A stretch of DNA of 10,340 bases from Desulfurococcales archaeon (GCA_027064845.1 JAMOPC010000300.1:1-10340), one strand, 5' to 3'; counted from the stretch's first letter, positions 1-6,978 are shown. Translations and numbers: made by a program. Notes: generated from the letters alone by a model not told the origin.

Positions 1-1
1 C

Positions 2-343
2 CCCAGGTCGTTTAATAAAGATTGGAAAATCGTTCCAACGATTGTCAAAAAAGGGGCTAGCATTGGGGCTAATGCGACTATAGTATGTGGAGTAACAATA
101 GGAGAGTATGCCATGGTAGGAGCAGGCGCTGTCGTAACAAAAGATGTACCACCATTCGGATTAGTCTACGGCAATCCCGCAAGACTTAAGGGATTCGTAT
201 GTTATTGCGGTAGACCATTAAAAGACAAAGATATAGTTAATGAGACATATGAATGCATAATATATAAATGTAATTATTGTGGCAGAACCATTCATATAAA
301 GAGACAAGATTACGAAAGATATCTTAGGGAGAAAGATCTATGA
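2..343 (+). CDS. UDP-2-acetamido-3-amino-2,3-dideoxy-glucuronate N-acetyltransferase-like protein (WbpD/WlbB type), 3' part
   Basis: The gene is open at the window edge; 113 C-terminal residues are visible. They show hexapeptide-repeat sequence of a left-handed beta-helix acyltransferase (IGANATIVCGVTIGEYAMVG, visible residues 21-40), then the usual exit motif DVPPFGLVYGNPARLKG. WbpD/WlbB enzymes use acetyl-CoA to acetylate the 3-amino group of UDP-GlcNAc3NA and end in a small cysteine-rich tail. Here that tail has Cys67 and Cys69, then Cys85, Cys90 and Cys93, a pattern that fits a zinc ribbon. The stop codon overlaps the next gene's start in an ATGA, so the acetyltransferase and aminotransferase are probably translationally coupled and act in consecutive steps. 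The substrate assignment rests on this neighbourhood; another amino-sugar acetyltransferase is possible. The protein acts in the cytoplasm. Confidence 0.85.
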   Translation, partial: PRSFNKDWKIVPTIVKKGASIGANATIVCGVTIGEYAMVGAGAVVTKDVPPFGLVYGNPARLKGFVCYCGRPLKDKDIVNETYECIIYKCNYCGRTIHIKRQDYERYLREKDL

Positions 344-1458
344 CTAGTAAGAGGTTCATACCAATAGCTAAACCAATTATCGAAGAAGATGAGATACAAG
401 CTGTCATAAGAGTATTAAAGAGCGGCATGCTTGCACAAGGCGAAGAAGTAAAACTGTTTGAACAAGAATTTGCCAAGTATATCGGCGTCAAACACGCCGT
501 TGCCGTAGCAAATGGCACAGCAGCCTTAGACTTAGCATTAAAAGCTATCGGGATAAAAGAAGGAGACGAAGTTATTACCACGCCTTTCACATTTATCGCT
601 ACCGCTAATGCTATATTGTTCCAAGGCGCTAAACCCATTTTCGCAGATATTGATCCAAAGACATATAATCTAGACCCAAACGACGTGCTTGAAAAAATAA
701 CTAGTAAGACAAAAGCTATCATTGTTGTCCACCTCTATGGTCAACCCGCTGATATGAAAGCTTTTAAGGAGATAGCCGAGGATCATAAGCTTTATCTTGT
801 AGAGGATGCAGCTCAAGCTCATGGAGCAGAGTTTATGGGCAAGAAGGTAGGCAGTTGGGGTGACATAGCTATTTTTAGTTTTTATCCAACGAAAAACATT
901 ACAACTGGCGAAGGAGGTATGATTACTACAGATAACGATAAATTAGCTAGGAAAGCCCGTCTGCTGAGGGATCATGGACAGACAAGTAAGTATGTTCATG
1001 AGATTCTTGGGTGGAATTTTAGGATGACTAATATAGCTGCCGCACTAGGTCGTGTACAACTACGTAAACTCGATAAGTTCAATAGTATTAGGAAAAGAAA
1101 CGCGGAAAAACTAACACAGAGTTTATCATGCATTAAGGGAATAATTACACCTTACGTTGATCCTCGTGTAAAACATGTATGGCACCAATACGTGATACGC
1201 ATAGAAGAAAATTATCCCTTGTCGAGAGACCAGTTAATGAATTATTTAAAAGAAAGCGGTATTGGTACGGCAATACATTATCCGATACCCATTCATCATC
1301 AACCCTTATATAGGAAACTAGGATACCCTCAAGACATCTGTCCTAATGCTATAGACGCTAGTAAGAAAGTCCTAAGTTTACCAATACACCCATTAGTTTC
1401 GTCGGAAGATATAGAATATATTGCTAATAAAATTAAGGAGCCTTTAGATGATCAATAA
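340..1458 (+). CDS. DegT/DnrJ/EryC1/StrS-family sugar aminotransferase (WbpE/WlbC-like)
   Basis: A PLP-dependent aminotransferase of 372 residues, the usual family length. It probably converts a UDP-2-acetamido-3-keto-hexuronate to the 3-amino sugar using glutamate as donor. Visible family signatures are the NGTAALDLAL segment (58-67), TPFTFIATAN (81-90), VEDAAQAHGA with Asp156 placed to contact the PLP pyridine nitrogen, and FYPTKNITTGEGGM, where Lys185 is the expected Schiff-base lysine. The GWNFRMTNIAAALGRVQL block and the C-terminal SLPIHP motif are also typical. The ATG start overlaps the upstream acetyltransferase stop by four bases (ATGA), which fixes the start. Order and coupling with the acetyltransferase favour a WbpE role over other DegT enzymes such as PseC or ArnB, but the family is sequence-diverse and the exact ketosugar is inferred. 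Confidence 0.92.
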   Translation: MTSKRFIPIAKPIIEEDEIQAVIRVLKSGMLAQGEEVKLFEQEFAKYIGVKHAVAVANGTAALDLALKAIGIKEGDEVITTPFTFIATANAILFQGAKPIFADIDPKTYNLDPNDVLEKITSKTKAIIVVHLYGQPADMKAFKEIAEDHKLYLVEDAAQAHGAEFMGKKVGSWGDIAIFSFYPTKNITTGEGGMITTDNDKLARKARLLRDHGQTSKYVHEILGWNFRMTNIAAALGRVQLRKLDKFNSIRKRNAEKLTQSLSCIKGIITPYVDPRVKHVWHQYVIRIEENYPLSRDQLMNYLKESGIGTAIHYPIPIHHQPLYRKLGYPQDICPNAIDASKKVLSLPIHPLVSSEDIEYIANKIKEPLDDQ

Positions 1459-1530
1459 TTTAATAACAAATATTTAATATTATCATCACTAAAATATTTC
1501 AATATATAGTTCAGCATTATGATATCAAAG

Positions 1531-1550
1531 GTAGTTCTATGTAGAACTAC
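1531..1550. repeat. Near-perfect 20-bp palindrome (9-bp arms, 2-bp centre)
   Basis: The arms GTAGTTCTA and TAGAACTAC are exact reverse complements around a central TG. The site lies 72 bases after the aminotransferase stop and about 120 bases before the oxidoreductase start. As DNA it is shaped like a binding site for a dimeric regulator. As RNA it would form an 8-bp stem with a 4-base loop, followed by AT-rich sequence, so a transcript-end or processing hairpin is also possible. The sequence alone does not decide between these. Confidence 0.55.
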
Positions 1551-1553
1551 TTA

Positions 1554-1574
1554 AGAATTTTAGAATTTTAGAAT
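1554..1574. repeat. Short tandem repeat, 8-bp unit AGAATTTT, about 2.6 copies
   Basis: Two exact copies of AGAATTTT (1554-1561 and 1562-1569) are followed by a partial third, AGAAT (1570-1574). The repeat starts only four bases after the palindrome at 1531-1550, so the two may form one composite element. A slippage product in AT-rich DNA is the simplest alternative. Confidence 0.5.
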
Positions 1575-1668
1575 CCGAACTAAAAATATATGTAAGATAT
1601 AAGATACAAGTAATATATTGTTTATTTGCATGGTACGGATTACAAATAAATTAATGACGTGAATTATA

Positions 1669-2703
1669 TTGAGAATAGCTGTGATTGGTACTGGTTATAT
1701 GGGTAGTGCACATGTTCGGGTTATTAAGCGTATTATTGATGAAAATCCCGATACAATAGAATTAGCTTATGTAGTAGATATAAATTTAGCTAGGGCTCGG
1801 AATATTGCTAAAAAATATGGCGGTAAACCATTATCTAGTGTAAGAGAGATACCTTACGGCGACATCGATCTAGTTTTTATAACCACACCAACAGAGCACC
1901 ATTATAGCGTTTTCAATGAGCTTCTAAATAAAGATATCAGGGGCTTTTTTATAGAAAAACCACTTACTAGAAACCTCGATGAAGCTCTTAATTTGATAAA
2001 GATTGCTGAAGAAAATGGTATATGGATTAATGTTGGACATATTGAGCGATTTAATCCGGCTGTACAAGCTTTACATAAAAGGATTAAGCAAGGCTTCTTA
2101 GGCGAAGTATTAACAGTTATATCACGTCGTGTAGGACCATTTGTAGCTCGTGTTAAGACGACTGATGTAATATATGATCTCGGTATACATGAGATTGATA
2201 ATAATCTTGCAATATATCGTAAATATCCTATTACATTAAGATCTTATACACTAGAAAATCTTGTATCAAATCTAACAGATTACGCTTTAATACTACTTGG
2301 GTATAGACGCGGTTTCTCAAACATAGAGGTTAATCGCGTAACGCCTTTTAAACAACGAATAATGTATTTAACATGTTCCAAAGCAGTAGCTTATTTAGAT
2401 TACATGAACCAAGAATTAAGAATATATATGGATGAACACGAGATTAATGTAAAAATTAGGAAGGAAGAACCACTATACTTAGAGGATCTAGCCGTAATAA
2501 AATCCTACATGGAGAAAAAAGACCCACCTATAGATATATATCAGGGATTCGCAGGTCTCTTTCTTTGTGAAAAAGCCCTTGAATCGACAAGAACTAATAA
2601 AGAGATCGTGCTAGACAACGATAATGATTATAAAACATATGAGGATATTATTGAAAAAGGTTTGTATAACTTTAATAGGTATATTGAAATACTTCAAGGA
2701 TGA
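1669..2703 (+). CDS. Gfo/Idh/MocA-family NAD-dependent sugar oxidoreductase (WbpB/WlbA-like or UDP-GlcNAc 3-dehydrogenase)
   Basis: 344 residues. The N-terminal Rossmann fold carries GTGYMG (7-12) and an acidic strand end at VVDIN. The family lysine is in EKPL (Lys97), followed by GHIERFNP (123-130) and DLGIHEID (170-177), whose His174 and Asp177 are the usual substrate-side residues. In this setting it would oxidise C3 of a UDP-GlcNAc(A) to the 3-keto sugar that the aminotransferase needs. Namboori and Graham described an archaeal UDP-GlcNAc 3-dehydrogenase in this superfamily in Methanococcus. The start is TTG at 1669: the only nearby in-frame ATG (1654) is cut by a stop, and a weak GTGA lies six bases upstream of TTG. 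The C-terminal 30 residues (after about 310) look like a lineage-specific extension. The substrate is inferred from neighbours; the family is certain. Confidence 0.88.
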   Translation: MRIAVIGTGYMGSAHVRVIKRIIDENPDTIELAYVVDINLARARNIAKKYGGKPLSSVREIPYGDIDLVFITTPTEHHYSVFNELLNKDIRGFFIEKPLTRNLDEALNLIKIAEENGIWINVGHIERFNPAVQALHKRIKQGFLGEVLTVISRRVGPFVARVKTTDVIYDLGIHEIDNNLAIYRKYPITLRSYTLENLVSNLTDYALILLGYRRGFSNIEVNRVTPFKQRIMYLTCSKAVAYLDYMNQELRIYMDEHEINVKIRKEEPLYLEDLAVIKSYMEKKDPPIDIYQGFAGLFLCEKALESTRTNKEIVLDNDNDYKTYEDIIEKGLYNFNRYIEILQG

Positions 2704-2707
2704 AAAC

Positions 2708-2854
2708 ATGCACTTGTCGAACGAAGCTATTTTAAACATCAATTACATAGTTGAGATAATTATAGTTTCCGAAGAAATACGATTAATGGATACTAATATT
2801 ATTCCATATAATGATTTATTGAGTATAGAGGATATTATTAATGATATGTTCTAA
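2708..2854 (+). CDS. Possible 48-residue small protein or gene remnant, no recognised family
   Basis: The ATG at 2708 comes four bases after the oxidoreductase stop. It is preceded by AGGATGA at 2699-2705 with a 4-base spacer, the same spacing as at the ATP-grasp gene, so translation is plausible. The predicted product is acidic and isoleucine-rich, with no signal peptide, cysteine motif or clear membrane helix. The stretch NEAILNINYIVEII followed by SEEIRL faintly recalls the C-terminal helix found in Gfo/Idh/MocA enzymes. It could therefore be the leftover tail of a second, deleted oxidoreductase; this is a weak resemblance by eye. AT-rich DNA can also leave an open frame this short by chance. 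Confidence 0.3.
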   Translation: MHLSNEAILNINYIVEIIIVSEEIRLMDTNIIPYNDLLSIEDIINDMF

Positions 2855-2860
2855 ACCTAG

Positions 2861-2867
2861 ATTTATA
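2861..2867 (+). promoter_or_regulatory. Candidate TATA box (ATTTATA) for the 6-dehydrogenase gene
   Basis: ATTTATA resembles the crenarchaeal box A. A start about 26 bases downstream, near 2890, would give a short leader that still contains the strong Shine-Dalgarno at 2897-2903. No clear BRE is visible upstream, so this is tentative. Confidence 0.3.
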
Positions 2868-2896
2868 GCACCCATTATGAAGAGTAAAATTTTAGA

Positions 2897-2903
2897 AGGA
2901 GGT
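2897..2903 (+). promoter_or_regulatory. Strong ribosome binding site AGGAGGT deciding the GTG start at 2912
   Basis: AGGAGGT is a near-complete match to the archaeal anti-Shine-Dalgarno sequence and ends eight bases before GTG at 2912. It is the strongest site in the window. It supports the GTG over any internal methionine and suggests independent, efficient initiation of the 6-dehydrogenase. Confidence 0.75.
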
Positions 2904-2911
2904 TAGATCTA

Positions 2912-4270
2912 GTGGATATCGTTAATAAAGTATATAGTGGAAAAGGATGGATCGCAGTTTATGGGGTAGGGTATGTAGGTCTTAGCTTGATAGCTACATA
3001 TTTAAGGAAGGGATTAAAGGTAATTGGTGTTGACATTGATAAACAAAAACTAGAGGCTGTACGTGAAGGAAGGCTATGGTTTAATGAAGAAGCTATACGC
3101 GACGCGATAAGGAAAGGAATTGAAGAAGGTAGACTAGAATTAACGATTAACAGTATAGAAGCTTCTAGGAAATCACTCATAAAGATCGTTACTGTTCCTG
3201 TCTATATTGACTGGGATACCAAGAAGATAAGCTATCACGCACTAGAGGATGTATCAAAGAAAATAGCTAAGGGACTTAAGAGAGGAGACCTTGTTATTAT
3301 CGAGTCAAGTGTACCGCCAGGCACAACAGAATATATCGTAAAACCACTACTTGAGAGGGAAAGTGGGTTAAGAGCAGAAAAAGACTTCTACTTAGCTTAT
3401 AGCCCTGAGAGAGTATTTATAGGTAGAGCTGTAAAAGACATTGAGGAAAATTACCCCAAAGTTATAGGAGGAACAGGTCCAAAGAGCCTAGAGCTAGCAA
3501 GTAGGTTCTACGAGAAAATAGCTAAAAAAGGCGTAATCAAGCTGAGTAATACAACAACAGCTGAATTTGAGAAACTAGCTGAAGGAATATACCGTGATGT
3601 AAATATAGCATTAGCCAACGAGTTAGCATTAGCTGCAATGAAGCTTGGTGTAGACTATTACGAAGTACTTAGAGCAGCTAACAGCCAGCCATTCTGTCAT
3701 CTCCATCTTCCAGGCCCCGGTGTTGGAGGCTACTGTATACCAATATACCCATACTTTATGATGAATAGAGTGCTTGCTAAAGGCTTCATAATGGAGTTAA
3801 CACGATTAGCAAGAAGAATAAATGAATCTATGCCTTATACTGTAGTTTCGATTATTGAGGATTCAAGGAAGAGGCTTAGACTAGATCCCACAAGATCAAA
3901 GGTAACTATACTCGGTGTAGCGTTTCGTGGAGATATAGATGATGTAAGACTTTCCCCTTCGCATGATGTAATAGGGTTATTGAAGGCCAGAGGATACGTG
4001 AACATTGTAGCACATGATCCGCATGTTAAAGAGGATCACATATTAGATATGTTAGGTGTTAAATTATCTAATGACTTAGAAAGCGCTCTTAAGAGGTCAG
4101 ACTTGGTAGTTGTATTAACAAGACATAGTGCATATAAAGGATTAAAGGTTAGCGAAATCATTAAGTTGACGGAATCAAATCCCTTAATAATTGATACAAT
4201 AGCATATCTAGACAACGATATTAATTACAATAAGTATATTGTACTTGGTAAACCAATAAGTATATTCTAA
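2912..4270 (+). CDS. UDP-N-acetylhexosamine 6-dehydrogenase (WbpA/WecC-type, UDP-glucose/GDP-mannose dehydrogenase family)
   Basis: 452 residues with all three family domains. An N-terminal NAD fold has YGVGYVGLS (17-25), then ESSVPPGTTE (131-140). The central domain includes YSPERVFIGRAV (163-174), the form typical of the N-acetylhexosamine branch rather than NPEFLREG. Next comes FEKLAEGIYRDVNIALANEL, with Lys221. The catalytic loop GPGVGGYCIPIYP holds Cys275; many relatives have GGHC, so Tyr274 is a small departure. The C-terminal domain has VTILGVAFRGDIDDVRLSPS. The enzyme would oxidise C6 of UDP-GlcNAc (or UDP-ManNAc) twice with two NAD+, giving the uronic acid. With the acetyltransferase, aminotransferase and oxidoreductase it completes a diacetamido-hexuronate route. 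No 2-epimerase is visible, so a gluco product is the simpler inference. The start is GTG, placed by the strong Shine-Dalgarno. Confidence 0.93.
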   Translation: MDIVNKVYSGKGWIAVYGVGYVGLSLIATYLRKGLKVIGVDIDKQKLEAVREGRLWFNEEAIRDAIRKGIEEGRLELTINSIEASRKSLIKIVTVPVYIDWDTKKISYHALEDVSKKIAKGLKRGDLVIIESSVPPGTTEYIVKPLLERESGLRAEKDFYLAYSPERVFIGRAVKDIEENYPKVIGGTGPKSLELASRFYEKIAKKGVIKLSNTTTAEFEKLAEGIYRDVNIALANELALAAMKLGVDYYEVLRAANSQPFCHLHLPGPGVGGYCIPIYPYFMMNRVLAKGFIMELTRLARRINESMPYTVVSIIEDSRKRLRLDPTRSKVTILGVAFRGDIDDVRLSPSHDVIGLLKARGYVNIVAHDPHVKEDHILDMLGVKLSNDLESALKRSDLVVVLTRHSAYKGLKVSEIIKLTESNPLIIDTIAYLDNDINYNKYIVLGKPISIF

Positions 4271-4324
4271 CTATACTTGAGTGACAAAAGGTAATATTAA
4301 TTATCTTAGTTAAGAGGATCTAAT

Positions 4325-5050
4325 ATGATAAAAGCTGTTAGCTTTGATATGCTTTATACACTGGTACGGGAGCGAAGTTGCAGAGTTGAACAGACAAACA
4401 GAGATACGTTATATTATGCTCTTCAGAGAGTTCATGAAACTCTCTATGATAAAGGATATATTGATTCACCTTATTTGTCAGTTGATATGTATAAATTATA
4501 TAAGGATATTCTCAGAGACATACGTGAAAAAATACCATTTATGGAAGTATGGCATAAGTACAGACTTATGCTCTATCTTTCAAAACTAGGTATAAAACCA
4601 AATCATAGATTAATCGAAACCATATACAATGTATTAATCGATGCTATTATAGAGACCTATACAATGCCAATTGAGCATAAGAAAATACTTAACATACTTA
4701 AAGAGGAGGGGTTTATCATTATAATTACAACTGCTACTGGCAGCCACGATATCCCGCTAAGAACTATAAACAAGTTTGGTCTTAGCGAACTAGTAGATAT
4801 AGTATATAGTACACAGTTAACCGGATTAAGAAAGAACCATGAACTATTTTATCAAAAGCTAGTAGAAATACTAAATATAAAACCTAACGAGTTGATACAT
4901 GTAGGTGATAGTATAGAATATGATTACATGCCAGCACATCGAGTTGGAATAAATGCTATTTTATATAAGCCTAGTGGATGTACTCTAGAAGATCCTAAAC
5001 CGTGTATTGAAAAATTACGGTCAATATTAAATTTAGTGAACAAGTTATGA
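4325..5050 (+). CDS. HAD-superfamily hydrolase-like protein with non-canonical motif I
   Basis: 241 residues with the HAD layout. Motif I is SFDMLYTLV with nucleophile Asp8. A helical C1-type cap spans about 15-110. Motif II lies in IIIITTATGS (Thr135/Thr136). Motif III is Lys170 in GLRKNHELF, and motif IV is HVGDSIEYD (Asp195, Asp200). The usual second aspartate of DxDxT, the general acid/base in phosphatases, is Leu10 here. That pattern occurs in some HAD proteins with dehalogenase-like or unknown chemistry, so phosphatase activity should not be assumed. The ATG is preceded by GAGGATC (4314-4320), a reasonable ribosome binding site. The gene sits between the 6-dehydrogenase and the deacetylase, 54 and 89 bases away, which suggests a role in the same glycan pathway, perhaps on a sugar phosphate. 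The real substrate cannot be read from the sequence. Confidence 0.85.
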   Translation: MIKAVSFDMLYTLVRERSCRVEQTNRDTLYYALQRVHETLYDKGYIDSPYLSVDMYKLYKDILRDIREKIPFMEVWHKYRLMLYLSKLGIKPNHRLIETIYNVLIDAIIETYTMPIEHKKILNILKEEGFIIIITTATGSHDIPLRTINKFGLSELVDIVYSTQLTGLRKNHELFYQKLVEILNIKPNELIHVGDSIEYDYMPAHRVGINAILYKPSGCTLEDPKPCIEKLRSILNLVNKL

Positions 5051-5088
5051 TCCGTTCTATAAAATCCCTAGGCTGACCTTATAGTTCT

Positions 5089-5121
5089 AAAATATTTTTA
5101 ACTAGATATTTCTTTTAAATA
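5089..5121 (+). promoter_or_regulatory. AT-rich promoter candidates upstream of the deacetylase gene
   Basis: Two TATA-like boxes lie in the 89-base gap: AAAATATTTTTA (5089-5100) and TTTTAAATA (5113-5121). The first would start transcription near 5121 and leave the AAGGTGA site (5128-5134) in the leader. The second would start near 5143, too close for the ribosome site to be used. The first therefore fits better if translation uses that site. Confidence 0.35.
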
Positions 5122-5127
5122 AACAAT

Positions 5128-5134
5128 AAGGTGA
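5128..5134 (+). promoter_or_regulatory. Ribosome binding site AAGGTGA favouring ATG 5140 over GTG 5131
   Basis: AAGGTGA ends five bases before ATG 5140, matching the spacing at the ATP-grasp gene (AGGTGA, four bases, ATG). The in-frame GTG at 5131 lies inside this site and has none of its own, so it is unlikely to be the start. Confidence 0.65.
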
Positions 5135-5139
5135 CTGAT

Positions 5140-5790
5140 ATGATATTTTACAAGGGTATGCGTGTTCTAGTGCTCTCTCCTCATACTGATGATGCCGAAC
5201 TCGGTGCAGGAGGTACAATTATAAAACTTATTGAAAAAGAATGTGAAATTTATTGGATAGTATTCTCTATTGCTAAGAAATCTATTCCACAAAATCTTCC
5301 TAAGAATATTTTGGAAAAGGAATTTCTCGAAGTTATTAGAGAAGTAGGTATAGAACATTACGTTATAAATAAGTATCCAGTTAGGGAATTTCATAAGTAT
5401 AGACAAGACATACTGGAATACCTAGTTAAAGTTAGAAAAGATTATAACCCAGACCTAGTTTTTACGACAAGTATCCACGACATTCATAGGGATCATAGAG
5501 TCATTGCTGAAGAATCCGTGAGAGCATTCAAGTTTCAATCTATAATATCTTATGAAGAACCTTGGAATGTTATAGGAGATAACCAGTTTAAACCAACGCT
5601 ATATGTATCTCTTGGCGAACATCATATTAAAAGTAAAATAAGTATGCTCAGTAAATATAAGTCTCAAATAGAGATACTTAAGAGACCTTACTTCGACCCA
5701 GAGTATATCATGGCGTGGGCTAGGTACCGGGGTTTACAAGCTGGTGTAAGATATGCTGAGGCCTTTGAGGTGATAAAATGGATATGGTAA
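5140..5790 (+). CDS. PIG-L/LmbE-family zinc-dependent N-deacetylase
   Basis: 216 residues from ATG 5140. The start was chosen because AAGGTGA sits five bases upstream; an in-frame GTG at 5131 would add three residues. The fold signature SPHTDDAELGAGGT gives His15, Asp17 and Asp18, equivalent to the AHPDDE motif of MshB. HDIHRDHR gives His116 and His119. By comparison with MshB, His15, Asp18 and His119 would bind zinc, Asp17 would be the base and His116 a catalytic histidine. Family members remove acetyl groups from GlcNAc-containing small molecules and lipids (MshB, BshB, GlcNAc-PI deacetylase). There is no signal peptide or membrane anchor, so it is cytoplasmic. It overlaps the ATP-grasp gene by 13 bases, so the two are probably made together: one frees an amine, the other may form a new amide. 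The substrate, perhaps a UDP-sugar or lipid-linked sugar, is inferred. Confidence 0.88.
   Translation: MIFYKGMRVLVLSPHTDDAELGAGGTIIKLIEKECEIYWIVFSIAKKSIPQNLPKNILEKEFLEVIREVGIEHYVINKYPVREFHKYRQDILEYLVKVRKDYNPDLVFTTSIHDIHRDHRVIAEESVRAFKFQSIISYEEPWNVIGDNQFKPTLYVSLGEHHIKSKISMLSKYKSQIEILKRPYFDPEYIMAWARYRGLQAGVRYAEAFEVIKWIW
5767..5774 (+). promoter_or_regulatory. Internal ribosome binding site GAGGTGAT for the ATP-grasp gene
   Basis: GAGGTGAT, inside the last codons of the deacetylase, matches the archaeal anti-Shine-Dalgarno very well. It leaves three bases before ATG 5778 and nine before ATG 5784. Spacing like that at the deacetylase gene favours 5778. Confidence 0.65.
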
Positions 5791-6851
5791 GAGTACTTAT
5801 TACTGGAGGTGGTGCACCGGGCATTGTAGGAACTCTCTATTCTCTGAAGAATAACTATGATGGTAGAAAAATATACACGGTTTGTGTCGATGCCCAGAAT
5901 GACGTGGTAGGTAAATATTTATGTGACAAGTTCTATAGGGTACCTTATCCTGAAGAACCATCATTTATGCTCAGAATCATAGAGATTTGTACTAAAGAAA
6001 ACATTGACGTAATTCTACCTCAAGTAACCAGAGAGCTTCCAGTTTTATCAAAGAATATTGAGTTATTACATAAACACGGTGTTGAAATAACCATATCGAG
6101 TCATAATTCAATACTTGTCGCTAACAATAAATATGAGTTAATGAAGACTGCTTGCAAGCTAGGTCTACCATGTCCTAAATTTAAACTAGTTAGTACATGG
6201 GACGAATTATTAGACGCTGCTTATGAACTTGGTTATCCTCAGAAACCAGTTGTTGTAAAACCACCAGTTTCTAATGGTATGCGTGGTTTGCGCATAATAG
6301 ATCCGGGAAGGAACTGGAAGAAAGCATTTTACATAGAAAAACCAAACGGACTCTACATTAAATTAAGCTGGCTCTACGATATCCTTGGTGATAAATTTGA
6401 TAAACTTATTGTTATGGAATACTTACCTGGATCCGAATATACAGTTGACGTATTAGCCTATAAAGGAAAAATACATGTCATTATACCAAGGAAGAGACTA
6501 GAGGTCAAAATGGGAATTACATTCAAAGGGATTGTTGAAAAAAATATACAAATCATTAAGCAAGCTAGCAAGTTGTCTAATAACTTAAATCTAGAGTTTG
6601 CACACGGATTTCAATTTAAATTAGATAGCACTGGAGCACCTAAGATACTTGAATGTAATCCGAGAATACAAGGAACAATGGTTATATCAACACTAGCTGG
6701 AGCTAATATAATCTATGACTCTATAAAACTAGCACTCGGTGAAAAAATCAAAGAATACAGCGATAGTGATATCAAATGGAACCTAAAATTCTTAAGATAC
6801 TGGGGAGGAATCAAAGTCGATAATACAATTGAACACATAATTCCTATGTAG
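5778..6851 (+). CDS. ATP-grasp ligase, carbamoyl-phosphate-synthase/PylC-like
   Basis: 357 residues. The N-terminal pre-ATP-grasp domain starts with VRVLITGGGAPGIVGTL and has a nucleotide-like fold to about 115. The ATP-grasp fold follows, with VVVKPPVSNGMRGLRI (Lys161 expected at the ATP phosphates), IVMEYLPGSEYTVDVLA (Glu214 at the adenine/ribose side) and ILECNPRIQGT (Glu292, Asn294, Arg296 for metal and substrate). ATP-grasp enzymes activate a carboxylate as an acyl phosphate and join it to an amine or similar nucleophile. Stand-alone PylC/CarB-like members are common in glycan clusters. The coding start overlaps the deacetylase by 13 bases and carries its own ribosome site. The likely job is amide formation on a sugar whose amine the deacetylase exposes, or on the carboxyl of the hexuronic acid made upstream. 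Both are inference; the acid and amine partners are unknown. Confidence 0.88.
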   Translation: MDMVRVLITGGGAPGIVGTLYSLKNNYDGRKIYTVCVDAQNDVVGKYLCDKFYRVPYPEEPSFMLRIIEICTKENIDVILPQVTRELPVLSKNIELLHKHGVEITISSHNSILVANNKYELMKTACKLGLPCPKFKLVSTWDELLDAAYELGYPQKPVVVKPPVSNGMRGLRIIDPGRNWKKAFYIEKPNGLYIKLSWLYDILGDKFDKLIVMEYLPGSEYTVDVLAYKGKIHVIIPRKRLEVKMGITFKGIVEKNIQIIKQASKLSNNLNLEFAHGFQFKLDSTGAPKILECNPRIQGTMVISTLAGANIIYDSIKLALGEKIKEYSDSDIKWNLKFLRYWGGIKVDNTIEHIIPM

Positions 6852-6947
6852 TAATATTGATTAGAACATTTAAGCATTAAAAGTTAAAACTTATATTTAT
6901 TCATCCATATAGTATAATTTATCCGGAAATACTGAATATACAACATT

Positions 6948-6978
6948 GTTTTGTTATAAATACTTGGTTTTGATTTTT
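6948..6978 (+). terminator. T-rich tract, possible terminator of the plus-strand block
   Basis: After the ATP-grasp stop (6851) the coding strand carries T-runs (GTTTTG at 6948-6953, GGTTTTGATTTTT at 6966-6978) without a strong hairpin. Oligo-T is the usual crenarchaeal termination signal. The site lies just before the end of the converging minus-strand block. In AT-rich DNA this is weak evidence. Confidence 0.25.

Larger units (their letters stand above)
1459..1668 (+). promoter_or_regulatory. Intergenic leader with palindrome, octamer repeat and AT-rich promoter candidates
   Basis: This 210-base gap is the longest on the plus-strand block. It probably separates two transcription units: the acetyltransferase-aminotransferase pair and the oxidoreductase. 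It contains a near-perfect palindrome (1531-1550), an 8-bp tandem repeat (1554-1574) and several AT-rich stretches (for example 1583-1591 and 1620-1628) that could be TATA boxes. None is convincing enough to fix a transcription start. No open reading frame of note lies here. Confidence 0.4.

Noticed and set aside
324..722. Minus-strand frame of 132 codons
   Set aside because: Fully antisense to the well-supported aminotransferase; low-complexity Ser/Ala composition typical of a shadow frame.
5131..5139. GTG 5131 as start of the deacetylase
   Set aside because: The codon is part of the AAGGTGA ribosome site that serves ATG 5140 and has no site of its own.
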